The notes under the pieces were generated by a model. It was not told where the DNA came from. It was given only the letters and a program-made list of their open reading frames with translations, and made no database searches. DNA of 64,000 bases. It comes from Acidimicrobiales bacterium (GTDB lineage: Bacteria; Actinomycetota; Acidimicrobiia; Acidimicrobiales; Aldehydirespiratoraceae). Both the position numbers and the translations under genes were made by a program. Shown here piece by piece: positions 8,391 through 16,052 of this stretch; positions within the stretch are counted from its first letter, which is position 1, and every line of letters starts with the position of its first letter. The stretch covers positions 3,800,263-3,864,262 of the forward strand of contig JAWPML010000001.1 in assembly GCA_033344915.1 (NCBI GenBank), in the 5' to 3' direction.

Positions 8391-9303
8391 CCACCGCTTT
8401 CGGGCGATGGGGACGGACGTCGAGATCCGCCTCGCCGATTCGGCGGGGTGGCTTCTCTCGTTCGCCGAGGACCGGGTGGCGAGGTTCGAACGGATGTGGA
8501 GCCGCTTCGATCCCGAGAGCGAGCTGAGCGCGCTCAACCGGGCGTCGGGTCGTCCGTCGATCGTGTCCGCGGCCACGATCGAGCTCCTTGCCGCCGCCGT
8601 CGACGGCTTCTGGCGCACCGATGGCCTCTTCGACCCCCGGATCATCGACTCGCTGGAGGCGCACGGCTACGACCGGTCGTTCGACCGGATCGATCCGGCG
8701 GCTTCGGTCGGCGGCGGTCCAGCGCCGGGGGGACCGATCGGCCGGCCCCTGACGATCGAACTCCTGGAGGAGGTCGCCGCCGTCGTCCTGCCCCGCGGCG
8801 AGCGCTGGGATCTCGGCGGCATCGGGAAGGGGTTCACCGCCGACCGGCTCGTCGAGGAGCTCTGGCGTGAGGGCGCGGGCGCGGTGCTCGTGAACATGGG
8901 AGGGGACATGCGGATGCACGGCGACGCATTCGGGGAGCCGGCGTGGACCGTGGCGATCGATCACCCGCTGGCCGATGGTGTGCTCGCGGAGGCGCATCTC
9001 CACGAGGGCGCCGTGGCGACGAGCAGCCGGCTGACCCGCCGTTGGCACCGTCGCGGCGCCGAGGCACACCATCTGATCGATCCCCGAACCGGGGCACCCG
9101 CCGAGACCGACCTCGTCGCGGTGAGCGTCGTGGCGTCCAGCGCCTGGTGGGCCGAGGTGCTGGCGAAGGCGGCGCTGATCGCCGGGCGCGCCGACGGCAC
9201 CGCGCTGGTCGAGCGGCATGGCTGCTCCGCGGTGCTGGTCGGAACCCGAACCGATGACGTGACGACCGTAGGCGACCACATCCGACTGCGAGTAGGCGTA
9301 TGA
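8380..9303 (+). CDS. apbE: FAD:protein FMN transferase ApbE, 307 aa
   Basis: Transfers FMN from FAD to a Thr/Ser of a target protein by a phosphoester bond. Family features visible: MGTDVEIRL at the N-terminus (usual MGTxxxI), SRFDPESELSALNR, DGLFDPRI, the WDLGGIGKGFTADRL motif, VNMGGDMRM, and HLIDPRTGAP near the C-terminus with the acidic Mg site. Length is normal for the catalytic domain (about 300). No clear signal peptide or lipobox is present; the start (GTG 8380) overlaps the preceding gene by 11 nt, and its stop overlaps the ferric-reductase gene by ATGA. Context points to flavinylation of a protein in this operon. Confidence 0.93.
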   Translation: MVASHRFRAMGTDVEIRLADSAGWLLSFAEDRVARFERMWSRFDPESELSALNRASGRPSIVSAATIELLAAAVDGFWRTDGLFDPRIIDSLEAHGYDRSFDRIDPAASVGGGPAPGGPIGRPLTIELLEEVAAVVLPRGERWDLGGIGKGFTADRLVEELWREGAGAVLVNMGGDMRMHGDAFGEPAWTVAIDHPLADGVLAEAHLHEGAVATSSRLTRRWHRRGAEAHHLIDPRTGAPAETDLVAVSVVASSAWWAEVLAKAALIAGRADGTALVERHGCSAVLVGTRTDDVTTVGDHIRLRVGV

Positions 9304-9881
9304 ACGAACAACTCTGGTGGTACGTGGCGCGATCGGGAGGCATCCTCGCCTGGGTGATCGTGACCCTCTCGGTGCTCTGGGGGCTCGCCCTGTCCACGAA
9401 GGTTCTCGGCCGACGCGGCGCCCCCGCCTGGTTGCTCGACATCCATCGCTGGTTCGCCGCCCTCTCCATCGTGTTCACCGCGGTCCATGTGCTGGCCCTC
9501 GTCGCCGACAGCTACATCTACTTCGGGTGGTCGGAGCTGTTCGTTCCGATGGCGTCGACCTACGAACCGGCCGCGGTCGCCTGGGGCATCGTGGCCTTCT
9601 ACCTGATGGTCGCCATCCAGATCACCTCCCTGGTCATGCGCAAGCTCCCGCGCAAGGTGTGGCGCTACGTCCACTTCACGAGCTTCCTCGTCTTCGCGTT
9701 GGCGACCTATCACGGCCAGGCCGCAGGTACCGATGCGACGAACGGGGTGTACCGATGGACCGGTCTGGTGCTCGTGCAGCTCGTCCTTTTCCTGCTCATC
9801 GTCCGGCTGGCGGCCCAGCGGCGGTTTCGCAAGCGGACGGGCGGTCGGCCCCGCGCCGGTGTGATCGCAACGATCCTGTAA
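9300..9881 (+). CDS. Ferric-reductase-like transmembrane protein (MsrQ/YedZ type), 193 aa
   Basis: Five or six transmembrane helices with His residues placed for b-type haem: LDIHRWFAAL, TAVHVLALV, RYVHFTSFL and ATYHGQAAG. Such proteins pass electrons from cytoplasmic or quinone donors to an outer partner. It lacks the FAD/NAD domain of full ferric reductases, so the flavin partner is probably a separate protein; the upstream ApbE and anchored proteins are obvious candidates. Length is near that of MsrQ (about 200). It is the last gene of the 7192-9881 unit, and 39 nt separate it from the ECF sigma factor. Confidence 0.85.
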   Translation: MNEQLWWYVARSGGILAWVIVTLSVLWGLALSTKVLGRRGAPAWLLDIHRWFAALSIVFTAVHVLALVADSYIYFGWSELFVPMASTYEPAAVAWGIVAFYLMVAIQITSLVMRKLPRKVWRYVHFTSFLVFALATYHGQAAGTDATNGVYRWTGLVLVQLVLFLLIVRLAAQRRFRKRTGGRPRAGVIATIL

Positions 9882-9920
9882 CAAGGGGAACCAAGCCGAG
9901 TGGAGCCGGGAGGAGTGTCA

Positions 9921-10427
9921 GTGTCGAGGGAGACGTCCGATTACGCGGACGAGTTCGATGCGTTCTTCGATGACCACTACCCAGCGATGATCCGATCACT
10001 TTCTCTGATCACGGGCGACGAGCAGCTCGCGGCGGACGCCGTGCAGGACGCCTTCGTCCGCGCGTACAGCCGGTGGAATCGCATCCGCCGGTACGACCGG
10101 CCCGACGCGTGGGTGCGCCGGGTCGCGATCAACCGCAGCAAAGACCACTTTCGCGCGGCGTCGCGGCGCCGGACCTATGAGGAGCGAGCCGCGGTTCCCG
10201 AGTCCGTCCCGTCGACCGATCACCGCTATGACGACGGCGAGCTGGTCCACCGGTTGCTCGCCGATCTTCCCCGGCGCCAGCGGGTCGCGGTGACGCTCTT
10301 CTATCTGGAGGGGCTGAGCGTCGCGGAGATCGCGGCGTCGATGGGGATCACCAGCGGTGCGGTGAAGTTCCATCTGAGCAAGGGACGCGCTCGCATGGCG
10401 CCGGTCCTGCGGGAGGAGGTTCGGTGA
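9921..10427 (+). CDS. ECF-type RNA polymerase sigma factor, 168 aa
   Basis: Sigma region 2 covers about residues 15-85 (FFDDHYPAMIRSLSLITGD, AADAVQDAFVRAYSRW, PDAWVRRVAINRSKDHFR). Region 4 covers about 105-160 (LPRRQRVAVTLFYLEGLSVAEIA as helix-turn-helix, then GAVKFHLSKGRARM). It has no region 1 or 3, as expected of the ECF group. GTG 9921 was preferred over GTG 9900 because GGGAGG at 9908-9913 stands 7 nt before it. Its stop overlaps the start of the next gene (GTGA at 10424), the classical arrangement for a sigma/anti-sigma pair. Confidence 0.9.
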   Translation: MSRETSDYADEFDAFFDDHYPAMIRSLSLITGDEQLAADAVQDAFVRAYSRWNRIRRYDRPDAWVRRVAINRSKDHFRAASRRRTYEERAAVPESVPSTDHRYDDGELVHRLLADLPRRQRVAVTLFYLEGLSVAEIAASMGITSGAVKFHLSKGRARMAPVLREEVR

Positions 10428-11059
10428 GCGCCGACGACGATCTCCGCCGGGCGTTCGATGCCGCAGCCCCTCCTCCGCCGAGTCCCGGACCGGTCCGCGC
10501 CCGTCTCGAGCCGACGATGGTTCGCGCCCGTCGCCGCCGTCGGGTTCGCGTGGCGGTGACCGGTTCCGTCGCGGGAGCGCTCGCCCTCGGCGGCACCGCC
10601 CTCGCCGTCGGTCAGCTGATCGGGGACGATGCGGCGGAGATCGGTCCGCAGGTCACGCTGCCCGCGCCGGACGTCGAATCGCCGATCCCGTCCGACCCGC
10701 CCACGACCGGGGCGCCGTCACCCTCGAGCCCCGACGCGCCGCCGCCGACATCCTCGACCCCGAGCACCGTGACGTCGCCGCCGCCGACCACGGAGATGCC
10801 GCCGACGACCGCCACCCCTTCCGAAGAGGTGTCCGGTCCGCACGACACGCCCTGTGGCTCGGTCACGTTCGTCGTCGCCGGCACGAGCGTGCGAATCGAC
10901 AGCCGGACGGTTGTCGACGGGTTCAGCTTCACGAGCGAGGGTGACGGGACGAGCGAGGTCCATGCCCGGTGGGACGACGGTCCGGCGCCCGACTGCCGGG
11001 TAGAAGCCCACCTGGAGGACGGCGAGCTCCGCGTGGAGGTGGACGACGACGACTCCTGA
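10424..11059 (+). CDS. Single-pass membrane protein, putative anti-sigma factor, 211 aa
   Basis: Residues 1-40 are cytoplasmic (SADDDLRRAFDAAAPPPP, then an Arg cluster). One transmembrane helix (VAVTGSVAGALALGGTALAV, about 43-62) and a Thr/Pro/Ser-rich linker follow. The exported domain of about 70 residues is acidic and contains two Cys (TPCGSVTFVV and APDCRVEAHL) that could form a disulfide. No zinc-type HxxxCxxC motif is seen, so the anti-sigma role rests on translational coupling to the ECF sigma gene and on topology. It could instead be a surface protein regulated by that sigma factor. Confidence 0.6.
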   Translation: MSADDDLRRAFDAAAPPPPSPGPVRARLEPTMVRARRRRRVRVAVTGSVAGALALGGTALAVGQLIGDDAAEIGPQVTLPAPDVESPIPSDPPTTGAPSPSSPDAPPPTSSTPSTVTSPPPTTEMPPTTATPSEEVSGPHDTPCGSVTFVVAGTSVRIDSRTVVDGFSFTSEGDGTSEVHARWDDGPAPDCRVEAHLEDGELRVEVDDDDS

Positions 11060-11074
11060 CGGCGCGGCCGAGGG

Positions 11075-11821
11075 TCACGCCGGCGGGAGCGGTGTCTCCC
11101 ACAGGGTGTGGGCGATGTCGTACGCGGCGCCGTTGAAGCCGGTGGTGAACCGCACGAACGTCTCGTCGTCGGTCACTTCCCACGCCAGCGGGATCTCGTA
11201 GCCGGTGAAGATCCCGATCGCCGTTTCGGTGGTCAGTTCGGCGGTGAAGGGGCTCACCGGCACGATCGACTCGGTGTCCCAGTCCACCAGGAACAGCCGG
11301 ATCGGTTGCTCCGTCCCGACGGTCGGCTCCGGGAAGTCCTCCGAGCTGCGCATCGAGAACGACGTCTCGACCGGCTCGTCCTGCGCCCACCGGCCCCGCA
11401 CGATGGACCGGCCGTCGTTCAGCGTCACCGCCTTCGTGCCGAAGAGCTCGAGGTCGCCGACGCGCGACGGGACATCGGCCTGGTCGAGCGGCGCTGGGAA
11501 CTGGTCCGCCGCGTCACTGATGTCGACGTCGGTGCCCGTGCCGGCGATCGCGACCGGCACGGGAGGACCCGGGTCGACGGGCGGGGGCTCGGTCGTGGTC
11601 GGCTCGGTCGTGGGTGGCTCGGTGGTGGGTGGCTCGGTGGTGGGCGGCTCGGTGGTGGGTGGCTCGGTGGTGGGCGGCTCGGTCGTGGAACCCGTGGCGA
11701 TCACGTCGTCAGGTGGGTCGGCGTCCGTCGCAGCGTCGTCGCTGCACCCGGCCGCCGCGAGCACGATGGCCACGAGTGCGCCGAGGAGTCGGCGGGTCGG
11801 AGTCCGGGGGCAAGAGCGCAT
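11075..11821 (-). CDS. Lipoprotein with TTEPP tandem repeats, 248 aa
   Basis: Signal peptide with lipobox LAAAGC at about residue 26, then a linker with seven near-identical five-residue TTEPP units, followed by an all-beta-looking domain of about 170 residues (VAIAGTGTDVDIS, DGRSIVRGRWAQDEPVETSF, IRLFLVDWDTESIVPV, LAWEVTDDETFVRF). I do not recognise the domain. The repeat linker probably spans the cell wall and may vary in length between strains, since it is encoded by a perfect-register 15-bp tandem repeat. It converges with the putative anti-sigma gene. Confidence 0.7.
   Translation of the reverse strand: MRSCPRTPTRRLLGALVAIVLAAAGCSDDAATDADPPDDVIATGSTTEPPTTEPPTTEPPTTEPPTTEPPTTEPTTTEPPPVDPGPPVPVAIAGTGTDVDISDAADQFPAPLDQADVPSRVGDLELFGTKAVTLNDGRSIVRGRWAQDEPVETSFSMRSSEDFPEPTVGTEQPIRLFLVDWDTESIVPVSPFTAELTTETAIGIFTGYEIPLAWEVTDDETFVRFTTGFNGAAYDIAHTLWETPLPPA
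11586..11690. repeat. 15-bp tandem repeat, 7 copies, encoding (TTEPP)n
   Basis: Seven contiguous copies of a 15-bp unit (GGCTCGGTGGTGGGT and close variants) within the lipoprotein gene. Alternate copies differ at the last base (T/C), giving a 30-bp higher-order period in the middle. Copy number could change by slippage without breaking the frame. Confidence 0.9.
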
Positions 11822-11904
11822 CGGCGCCCAGTCTTGCCGACGTTGCCCCGTCGTAGGCCGTCACCGGCAGGATCCGACGTGCCGAACCGGCGTACGGTCG
11901 AGGT

Positions 11905-12313
11905 ATGGCACGAGCGTCCGCTGCCCTGATGAGCCTTCGCCGCGCTGCTCGCCTTTCCGCTCGCCTGGATGCACCACGCCCGGACGTCGGCCCGCTACGC
12001 CGATTCGGGCACGGACCCTGCGGTCGTGCCCGCGGTCATCATCTTCGTGGTCGTGCTGGCGCTCTATCTGCCGAGCGTGGTGGTCGTCGCCCGGGCATCG
12101 TCGACGACGGGTGCACTGCTCGGCGGGGTGTTCGTCGCGGGGGTCGCCATCTCGACCGCGATCGGTGCCCGGGCCGTCGGCGTCGCCCGGGTGAACATCG
12201 CCCTGGTCATCGTGTCGGCCTTCGTTGCCCGGCTGCTGACCACGGCGGTGACGAGGGACGCCGACGTCACCTCAGCGGGCGCGGATCCGTCTCGTGGGGC
12301 AGGGCGAGGTTGA
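11905..12313 (+). pseudogene. Small membrane protein gene with an apparent one-base frameshift
   Basis: From 11933 the frame ending at TGA 12313 reads as continuous membrane protein (AFAALLAFPLAWMHHARTS, then VVPAVIIFVVVLALYLP, GALLGGVFVAGVAISTAIG, NIALVIVSAFVARLL: four helices). It has no start codon before ATG 11969, which lies after the first helix. ATG 11905 is in another frame (MARASAALM), but TACGGT at 11893-11898 stands 6 nt before it, like other starts in this window. Removing one base near 11932 joins the two into MARASAALM-AFAALLAFPLAW. So either the gene is frameshifted, or the sequence has a one-base error, or translation starts at 11969 (114 aa). Function unknown. Confidence 0.55.
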
Positions 12314-12335
12314 ACTGCCGGGACTCGCGTCGCGT

Positions 12336-12977
12336 CTACGTGAACTGGTCGCGCGTGTCGTCGACGGCCGTGCTGAGTATCGCGACACCGGTGACGCGGA
12401 GAATCGAGATCCCGAGGTTGTAACTCTTCATCTGATCCGTCATGTTGTCGGCTTCGAGCGCCTTGATCTCGTCGGAGAGCCGGGTCTGGTCGGCCTCACT
12501 GACACTCTCCATCAGGTTGAGGCAGTAGGCCGGTAGCGCTGCCTTCGCCTTCTCGAAGCTCACGTTCTTCATCTTCTTCTTCACGTAGCGGCTTCGGAGG
12601 CGTGCCTGATTTCGGTTTACGCCGAGGTCGGCAGCGTTGAGCGCCATGTTGATGAGCGTGCTGGGACCGATGTCGACGTCAGCCTCGCCGACGCGGACCT
12701 TGAACAGCGATGATCGAAAGAGGGCGAGCGAGCCGAATCCTGCCACCAGGACTCGCGTCAGACCGACCGTCTCGCCGGAAGCCCCGAACTTCCACTCGAA
12801 CGCTCGGATCAGGACGAGCGCCGCGGCAGCCGCCGCAGCGTTCAGGCCCGCATAGACCCAAGCGGAGAGTGACCGGACCAGATCGGACGGCTGGTCTCGA
12901 TACCGGGTGACGAGTTCGGCGAAGGCAACGGCGATGGCAATTCCGCACGCAACGACGTAGCCCCAGTTGCCGGACAT
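12336..12977 (-). CDS. Three-helix membrane protein of a low-GC cassette, 213 aa, function unknown
   Basis: Transmembrane helices lie near residues 5-22, 40-59 and 73-92, followed by a soluble, highly charged helical C-terminal half (VRVGEADVDIGPSTLINMAL, RSRYVKKKMKNVSFEKAKA, ADQTRLSDEIKALEAD). The region looks like a membrane-anchored effector or sensor, but I recognise no family. Base composition is visibly lower in GC than the neighbours. It starts 3 nt after the stop of the winged-helix gene at 12981, so the two are one operon. It sits at the 3' side of tRNA-Leu. The upstream promoter lacks the TANNNT-plus-6 pattern seen elsewhere, which also suggests transfer. Confidence 0.7.
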   Translation of the reverse strand: MSGNWGYVVACGIAIAVAFAELVTRYRDQPSDLVRSLSAWVYAGLNAAAAAAALVLIRAFEWKFGASGETVGLTRVLVAGFGSLALFRSSLFKVRVGEADVDIGPSTLINMALNAADLGVNRNQARLRSRYVKKKMKNVSFEKAKAALPAYCLNLMESVSEADQTRLSDEIKALEADNMTDQMKSYNLGISILRVTGVAILSTAVDDTRDQFT

Positions 12978-12980
12978 CGG

Positions 12981-13346
12981 TCAGCCGCCGTCGGCGTCGA
13001 CCGACGCGGCGAGCTCGACCGAGTCGCCATCAACGATCAGGACGCCGTTGTCCGAGAGCGTCTTCACCGACGCTGCCGTCTCGAGCACCGAGGCGTCGAC
13101 CGCCGCGAGGACCTGTTTCATCGTCGTCGCCCCTGCTTTGATCGCCGCCAGGACATCGTCGAGAGCGTCGGACACGACCGGAGGTTCGGGGGCTCGTTCG
13201 CCCTGCATGGACTTCAGGAAGATGGAGTACGAGCTCGAACCGTCATCGTCGTCCGGCTCCTCCTCGGGATGCCAGCCAGCCGCCGCCAGGCGTTCGCCAC
13301 GCGACTCGTATTGCTTCGGTCCAGCAACCATCGTGAGCTGCTCCAT
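12981..13346 (-). CDS. Small protein with winged-helix-like C-terminus, 121 aa, paired with the membrane protein
   Basis: The first 55 residues are polar and probably flexible (KQYESRGERLAAAGWHPEEE, DDDDGSSS). Residues 60-113 follow the winged-helix pattern: helix ALDDVLAAIKAG, turn, helix MKQVLAAVDAS, helix VLETAASVKTLSDNG, then two strands VLIVDG and SVELAA. No catalytic motif is seen. It is the first gene of the two-gene operon with 12336-12977. A DNA-binding or adaptor role for the membrane partner is inferred. The gene ends the lower-GC segment 101 nt before tRNA-Leu. Confidence 0.65.
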   Translation of the reverse strand: MEQLTMVAGPKQYESRGERLAAAGWHPEEEPDDDDGSSSYSIFLKSMQGERAPEPPVVSDALDDVLAAIKAGATTMKQVLAAVDASVLETAASVKTLSDNGVLIVDGDSVELAASVDADGG

Positions 13347-13447
13347 CTCGCGTCGTGCACGCGTCCTTCGGATGCCGACGATACATCACGACTCAGGGCT
13401 CCGTCGGCGGGACAGCCGGAGCAGAGGCCAAGGTGCGATCCGAGTTG

Positions 13448-13531
13448 TGCGCGAGGGGGGACTTGAACCCCCACACCCTTTCGGGCACAGGCACCTGAAG
13501 CCTGCGCGTCTGCCAATTCCGCCACTCGCGC
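13448..13531 (-). tRNA. tRNA-Leu (anticodon CAG)
   Basis: On the minus strand a 7-bp acceptor stem GCGCGAG/CTCGCGC with discriminator A encloses a standard D arm, anticodon stem CAGGC/GCCTG with loop TTCAGGT (anticodon CAG), a long variable arm with CCCGAAAGGG typical of tRNA-Leu, and the T arm GGGGGTTCAAGTCCCCC. CCA is not encoded. A tRNA-Leu beside fhaA is also found in mycobacteria, so the position is ancestral synteny rather than a sign of insertion. Confidence 0.96.
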
Positions 13532-13643
13532 GTGGCCGATCACCGAAGTGACCGTGGTCGAAGGCTAGCGGGCATGGCCCGCGTATGCCCCGCGTATCCA
13601 CCCCTCGGATTCGCGTCGGGCAGACGGGGCTAGCCTCTCCGAC

Positions 13644-14297
13644 GTGGGCTTGCGCTCGGTGGAACGCCGTCTCGAACGTTTCGTGGAAGGGACCGTCGGT
13701 CGGCTTTTCCGCGGCGGCGTGCGGCCGGTGGAGATCGGCCACCGGATCGCCCGGGAAATGGCGGACTCCCGCAGCGTCGGGGTGAAGGGCCAGCCCGTCG
13801 TCGCGAACCACTTCGCCGTCCGTCTCGCGGCGGACGATCTGGAGCGCTTCGCTGAGGTGAAGGACTCCCTCGTCCGTGAGCTCTGCGATGCCGCCCGGGA
13901 CCACGCCCGTGAGGAGGGGTGGACGTTCATGGGCCCGGTGCAGGTCGAGCTCGATCCCGACGAGGGTCTCCGCGGCGGCGCCATCCAGGTCGACGCCCGC
14001 ATGAAGGAAGCCGATGGTGGCGTCGGCGTGCTCCATCTCCCGACCGGTCAGCAGGTCGTGCTCGGCGAGTTCGTCGTCACCATGGGCCGGCTGCCTGAGT
14101 GCACGATCTCGTTCGACGATCCGAACATCAGCCGCGAGCACGCGGCGATCCGCCCCGACGGCGACGGATTCATCCTCACCGACAACGGGTCGACCAACGG
14201 CACGCTCGTCAACGGGTCGCCCGTGACGGCGCACCGTCTCGTCGACGGCGACCGCATCGAGCTCGGCGCGACCGTGATCGATTTCCGGGCCGGCTGA
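13644..14297 (+). CDS. fhaA: FHA-domain signalling protein FhaA (DUF3662 + FHA), 217 aa
   Basis: Residues 1-110 form the DUF3662 domain (GLRSVERRLERFVEGTVGRL, VRPVEIGHRIAREM, HFAVRLAADDLERF). After a short linker (mycobacterial FhaA has a much longer one) a C-terminal FHA domain spans about 135-217 with GRLPECTISFDDPNISREHA and DNGSTNGTLVNG, the phosphothreonine-binding loops. It binds phosphorylated partners of the Ser/Thr kinase; in mycobacteria FhaA binds the MviN/MurJ pseudokinase. TAGCCT at 13631-13636 stands 7 nt before GTG 13644. It opens the cluster that runs to pknB. Confidence 0.92.
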   Translation: MGLRSVERRLERFVEGTVGRLFRGGVRPVEIGHRIAREMADSRSVGVKGQPVVANHFAVRLAADDLERFAEVKDSLVRELCDAARDHAREEGWTFMGPVQVELDPDEGLRGGAIQVDARMKEADGGVGVLHLPTGQQVVLGEFVVTMGRLPECTISFDDPNISREHAAIRPDGDGFILTDNGSTNGTLVNGSPVTAHRLVDGDRIELGATVIDFRAG

Positions 14298-14355
14298 GCG
14301 AGTCCCGGGCGCGCGGCACGGCTCTCGCGACCGTCACGGTTAATCTCGCAGCACC

Positions 14356-14865
14356 GTGTCGGACCAGCTCTTCATCGTGCTCCGGGTGTGCCTGCTCGCC
14401 CTCGTCTACCTGGTGTTCCTGCGCGTCCTTCGGGCCGTGTGGGTCGAGCTGCGCGCCGAGGGGGCCCGTCCGGCACCCGCGCCGGCCCCGCGGCGGTCGA
14501 AGCGAGCCCCCGCGCCTGCGCCCGTTCCCGAGCCGGTCGGCGCGCCATTGCCGGCCTCGGCTCCGACCGCGCTCCTCGCGACAGGCCGGCTCGCGATCGT
14601 CGCGCCGGCGGGTCTCGCCGGTCAGACATTCGTCGTGGACGGCGAGACGACCATCGGGCGAGGCGCCGGCTGTGCGGTCTCGATCGACGACGCCCACGTC
14701 TCGAAGCTCCACGCCCGCATCTCTCCGGCCGATGGAGGCTGGATGATCGAAGATCTCGGCTCCACGAACGGCACGGTGCTCGACGGCTCGCCGCTGCGGG
14801 CGCCCGTCCGGCTCATGCCCGGGAGCCGCATCAGCATCGGTGAGATCGTGTTGGAGTTCACATGA
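14356..14865 (+). CDS. fhaB: FHA-domain protein FhaB (FipA), 169 aa
   Basis: An N-terminal transmembrane helix (LFIVLRVCLLALVYLVFLRV) is followed by an Ala/Pro-rich linker and a C-terminal FHA domain (about 85-168) with TTIGRGAGCAVSIDD, VSKLHARI and DLGSTNGTVLDG. In actinobacteria this protein links the Ser/Thr kinase to the division machinery. It starts at GTG 14356 and overlaps the phosphatase gene by ATGA (14862-14865), so the two are translationally coupled. Confidence 0.92.
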   Translation: MSDQLFIVLRVCLLALVYLVFLRVLRAVWVELRAEGARPAPAPAPRRSKRAPAPAPVPEPVGAPLPASAPTALLATGRLAIVAPAGLAGQTFVVDGETTIGRGAGCAVSIDDAHVSKLHARISPADGGWMIEDLGSTNGTVLDGSPLRAPVRLMPGSRISIGEIVLEFT

Positions 14866-16052
14866 TCGAGTTCCGCTGGGGCTCCGCCACCGACGTCGGC
14901 CGGGTCCGCCAGGCCAACCAGGACCAGTTGCTCGTCGCCGCGCCGGTGTTCGTCGTGGCCGACGGCATGGGCGGCCACAACGGCGGCGAGGTCGCGGCCG
15001 CGGTCGCCGTCGACGAGATGGCGAAGGTCGACACGGTGACGTCCGTCGACGACCTGATCGAGGCGGTCCAGCAGGCGAACCGCGAGATCGTGGACCGTTC
15101 CAAGCTCGAGCCCGAGCTGCGGGGCATGGGCACCACGCTCGTCGCCCTCGTCGGGATGATGGTGGGCGACAGCCAGCGCCTCGGCATCGCCAACGTCGGC
15201 GACAGTCGTCTCTATCGCGTCGCCGAGGACGGGCTGGTGCAGGTCACGGAGGACCACACCCTCGTCGAAGCGCTCGTGCGCGACGGTCGCCTGACCGCCG
15301 AGGAGGCGCTCACCCATCCTCAGCGCAACATCGTCACCCGGGCGCTCGGCATCGACGAGAAGGTCCTGGTCGACACCTGGGAGCTCGGCCCGGTCGCCGG
15401 TGACCGCTATCTCCTGTGCAGCGACGGCCTGTTCGGCGAGCTGACGGAGGACGAGATCCAGGACGTGCTGGCCCGGGTCGAGGACCCGAACGAGGCCGCG
15501 GTCGAGTTGGTCACCGAGGCCGTCGAGGCCGGCGGTCGCGACAACGTCACGGTCCTCGTGGTCGATGTCGTCGACGCCGACGAGGTGGACGACGAGATAC
15601 CCGACGATCGCATCATCTCGATCCACAAGGCCGTGCCGGACAGTGTCCTGCGGCTCGAGCCTCCTCCGGAGACCGGCCCGAACGATCCCCATCCCGACGA
15701 GATCGTCGTCGACCGCACCATCGAGAAGCCGCCCTTCGTCACGTGGCGGCTCGGCCTGTTCGTCGCGGCCGTGCTGATCGTGCTCGCGGTGCTGCTGTCG
15801 TCGGTCGTCGCCTACGCCCGCTCGTCCTACTTCGTCGGCACGGACGACGACCAGGTCGTGATCTACCGGGGCCGACCCGGTGGCGTGCTCTGGTTCGACC
15901 CCACCGTCGAGGAGCCCGTCGTGCTGTCCGTCTCCGAGCTCGACGACGAGGATCTGCCCGACGTGATCGCGGGCGTGCAGTTCGACGATCTCGACGACGC
16001 CCGCACCTACGCCGCGGCGCTGAGCGAGCGGGCGAGCACCGACGAACCGTGA
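14862..16052 (+). CDS. pstP: PP2C-family Ser/Thr phosphatase PstP, 396 aa
   Basis: Catalytic domain about residues 1-240: RQANQDQLLV, VVADGMGGHNGGEVAA (Asp/Gly metal site), MGTTLVALV, NVGDSRLYR, HTLVEALVRDG, LCSDGLFGELT and GGRDNVTVLVVDV, which carry the metal-binding aspartates of PP2C enzymes. A cytoplasmic linker and one transmembrane helix (LGLFVAAVLIVLAVLLSSVVA) follow, then a small extracellular domain of about 75 residues (VVIYRGRPGGVLWFDP). It reverses phosphorylation by the PASTA kinase of the same cluster. Its stop overlaps the GTG start of the SEDS gene (16049-16052). Confidence 0.95.
   Translation: MIEFRWGSATDVGRVRQANQDQLLVAAPVFVVADGMGGHNGGEVAAAVAVDEMAKVDTVTSVDDLIEAVQQANREIVDRSKLEPELRGMGTTLVALVGMMVGDSQRLGIANVGDSRLYRVAEDGLVQVTEDHTLVEALVRDGRLTAEEALTHPQRNIVTRALGIDEKVLVDTWELGPVAGDRYLLCSDGLFGELTEDEIQDVLARVEDPNEAAVELVTEAVEAGGRDNVTVLVVDVVDADEVDDEIPDDRIISIHKAVPDSVLRLEPPPETGPNDPHPDEIVVDRTIEKPPFVTWRLGLFVAAVLIVLAVLLSSVVAYARSSYFVGTDDDQVVIYRGRPGGVLWFDPTVEEPVVLSVSELDDEDLPDVIAGVQFDDLDDARTYAAALSERASTDEP

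Noticed and set aside
12314-12340. GCGAGG and TTGAAC near the left end of the low-GC cassette resemble the tRNA-Leu 3' end (possible att site)
   Set aside because: The match is short and gapped (five bases missing between the two hexamers). No integrase gene or exact direct repeat is present, so I do not call an attachment site.
13448-13531. tRNA-Leu position as evidence for integration of a genomic island
   Set aside because: The same tRNA-fhaA neighbourhood exists in mycobacteria, so the tRNA itself is ancestral here; only the cassette beside it is suspect.
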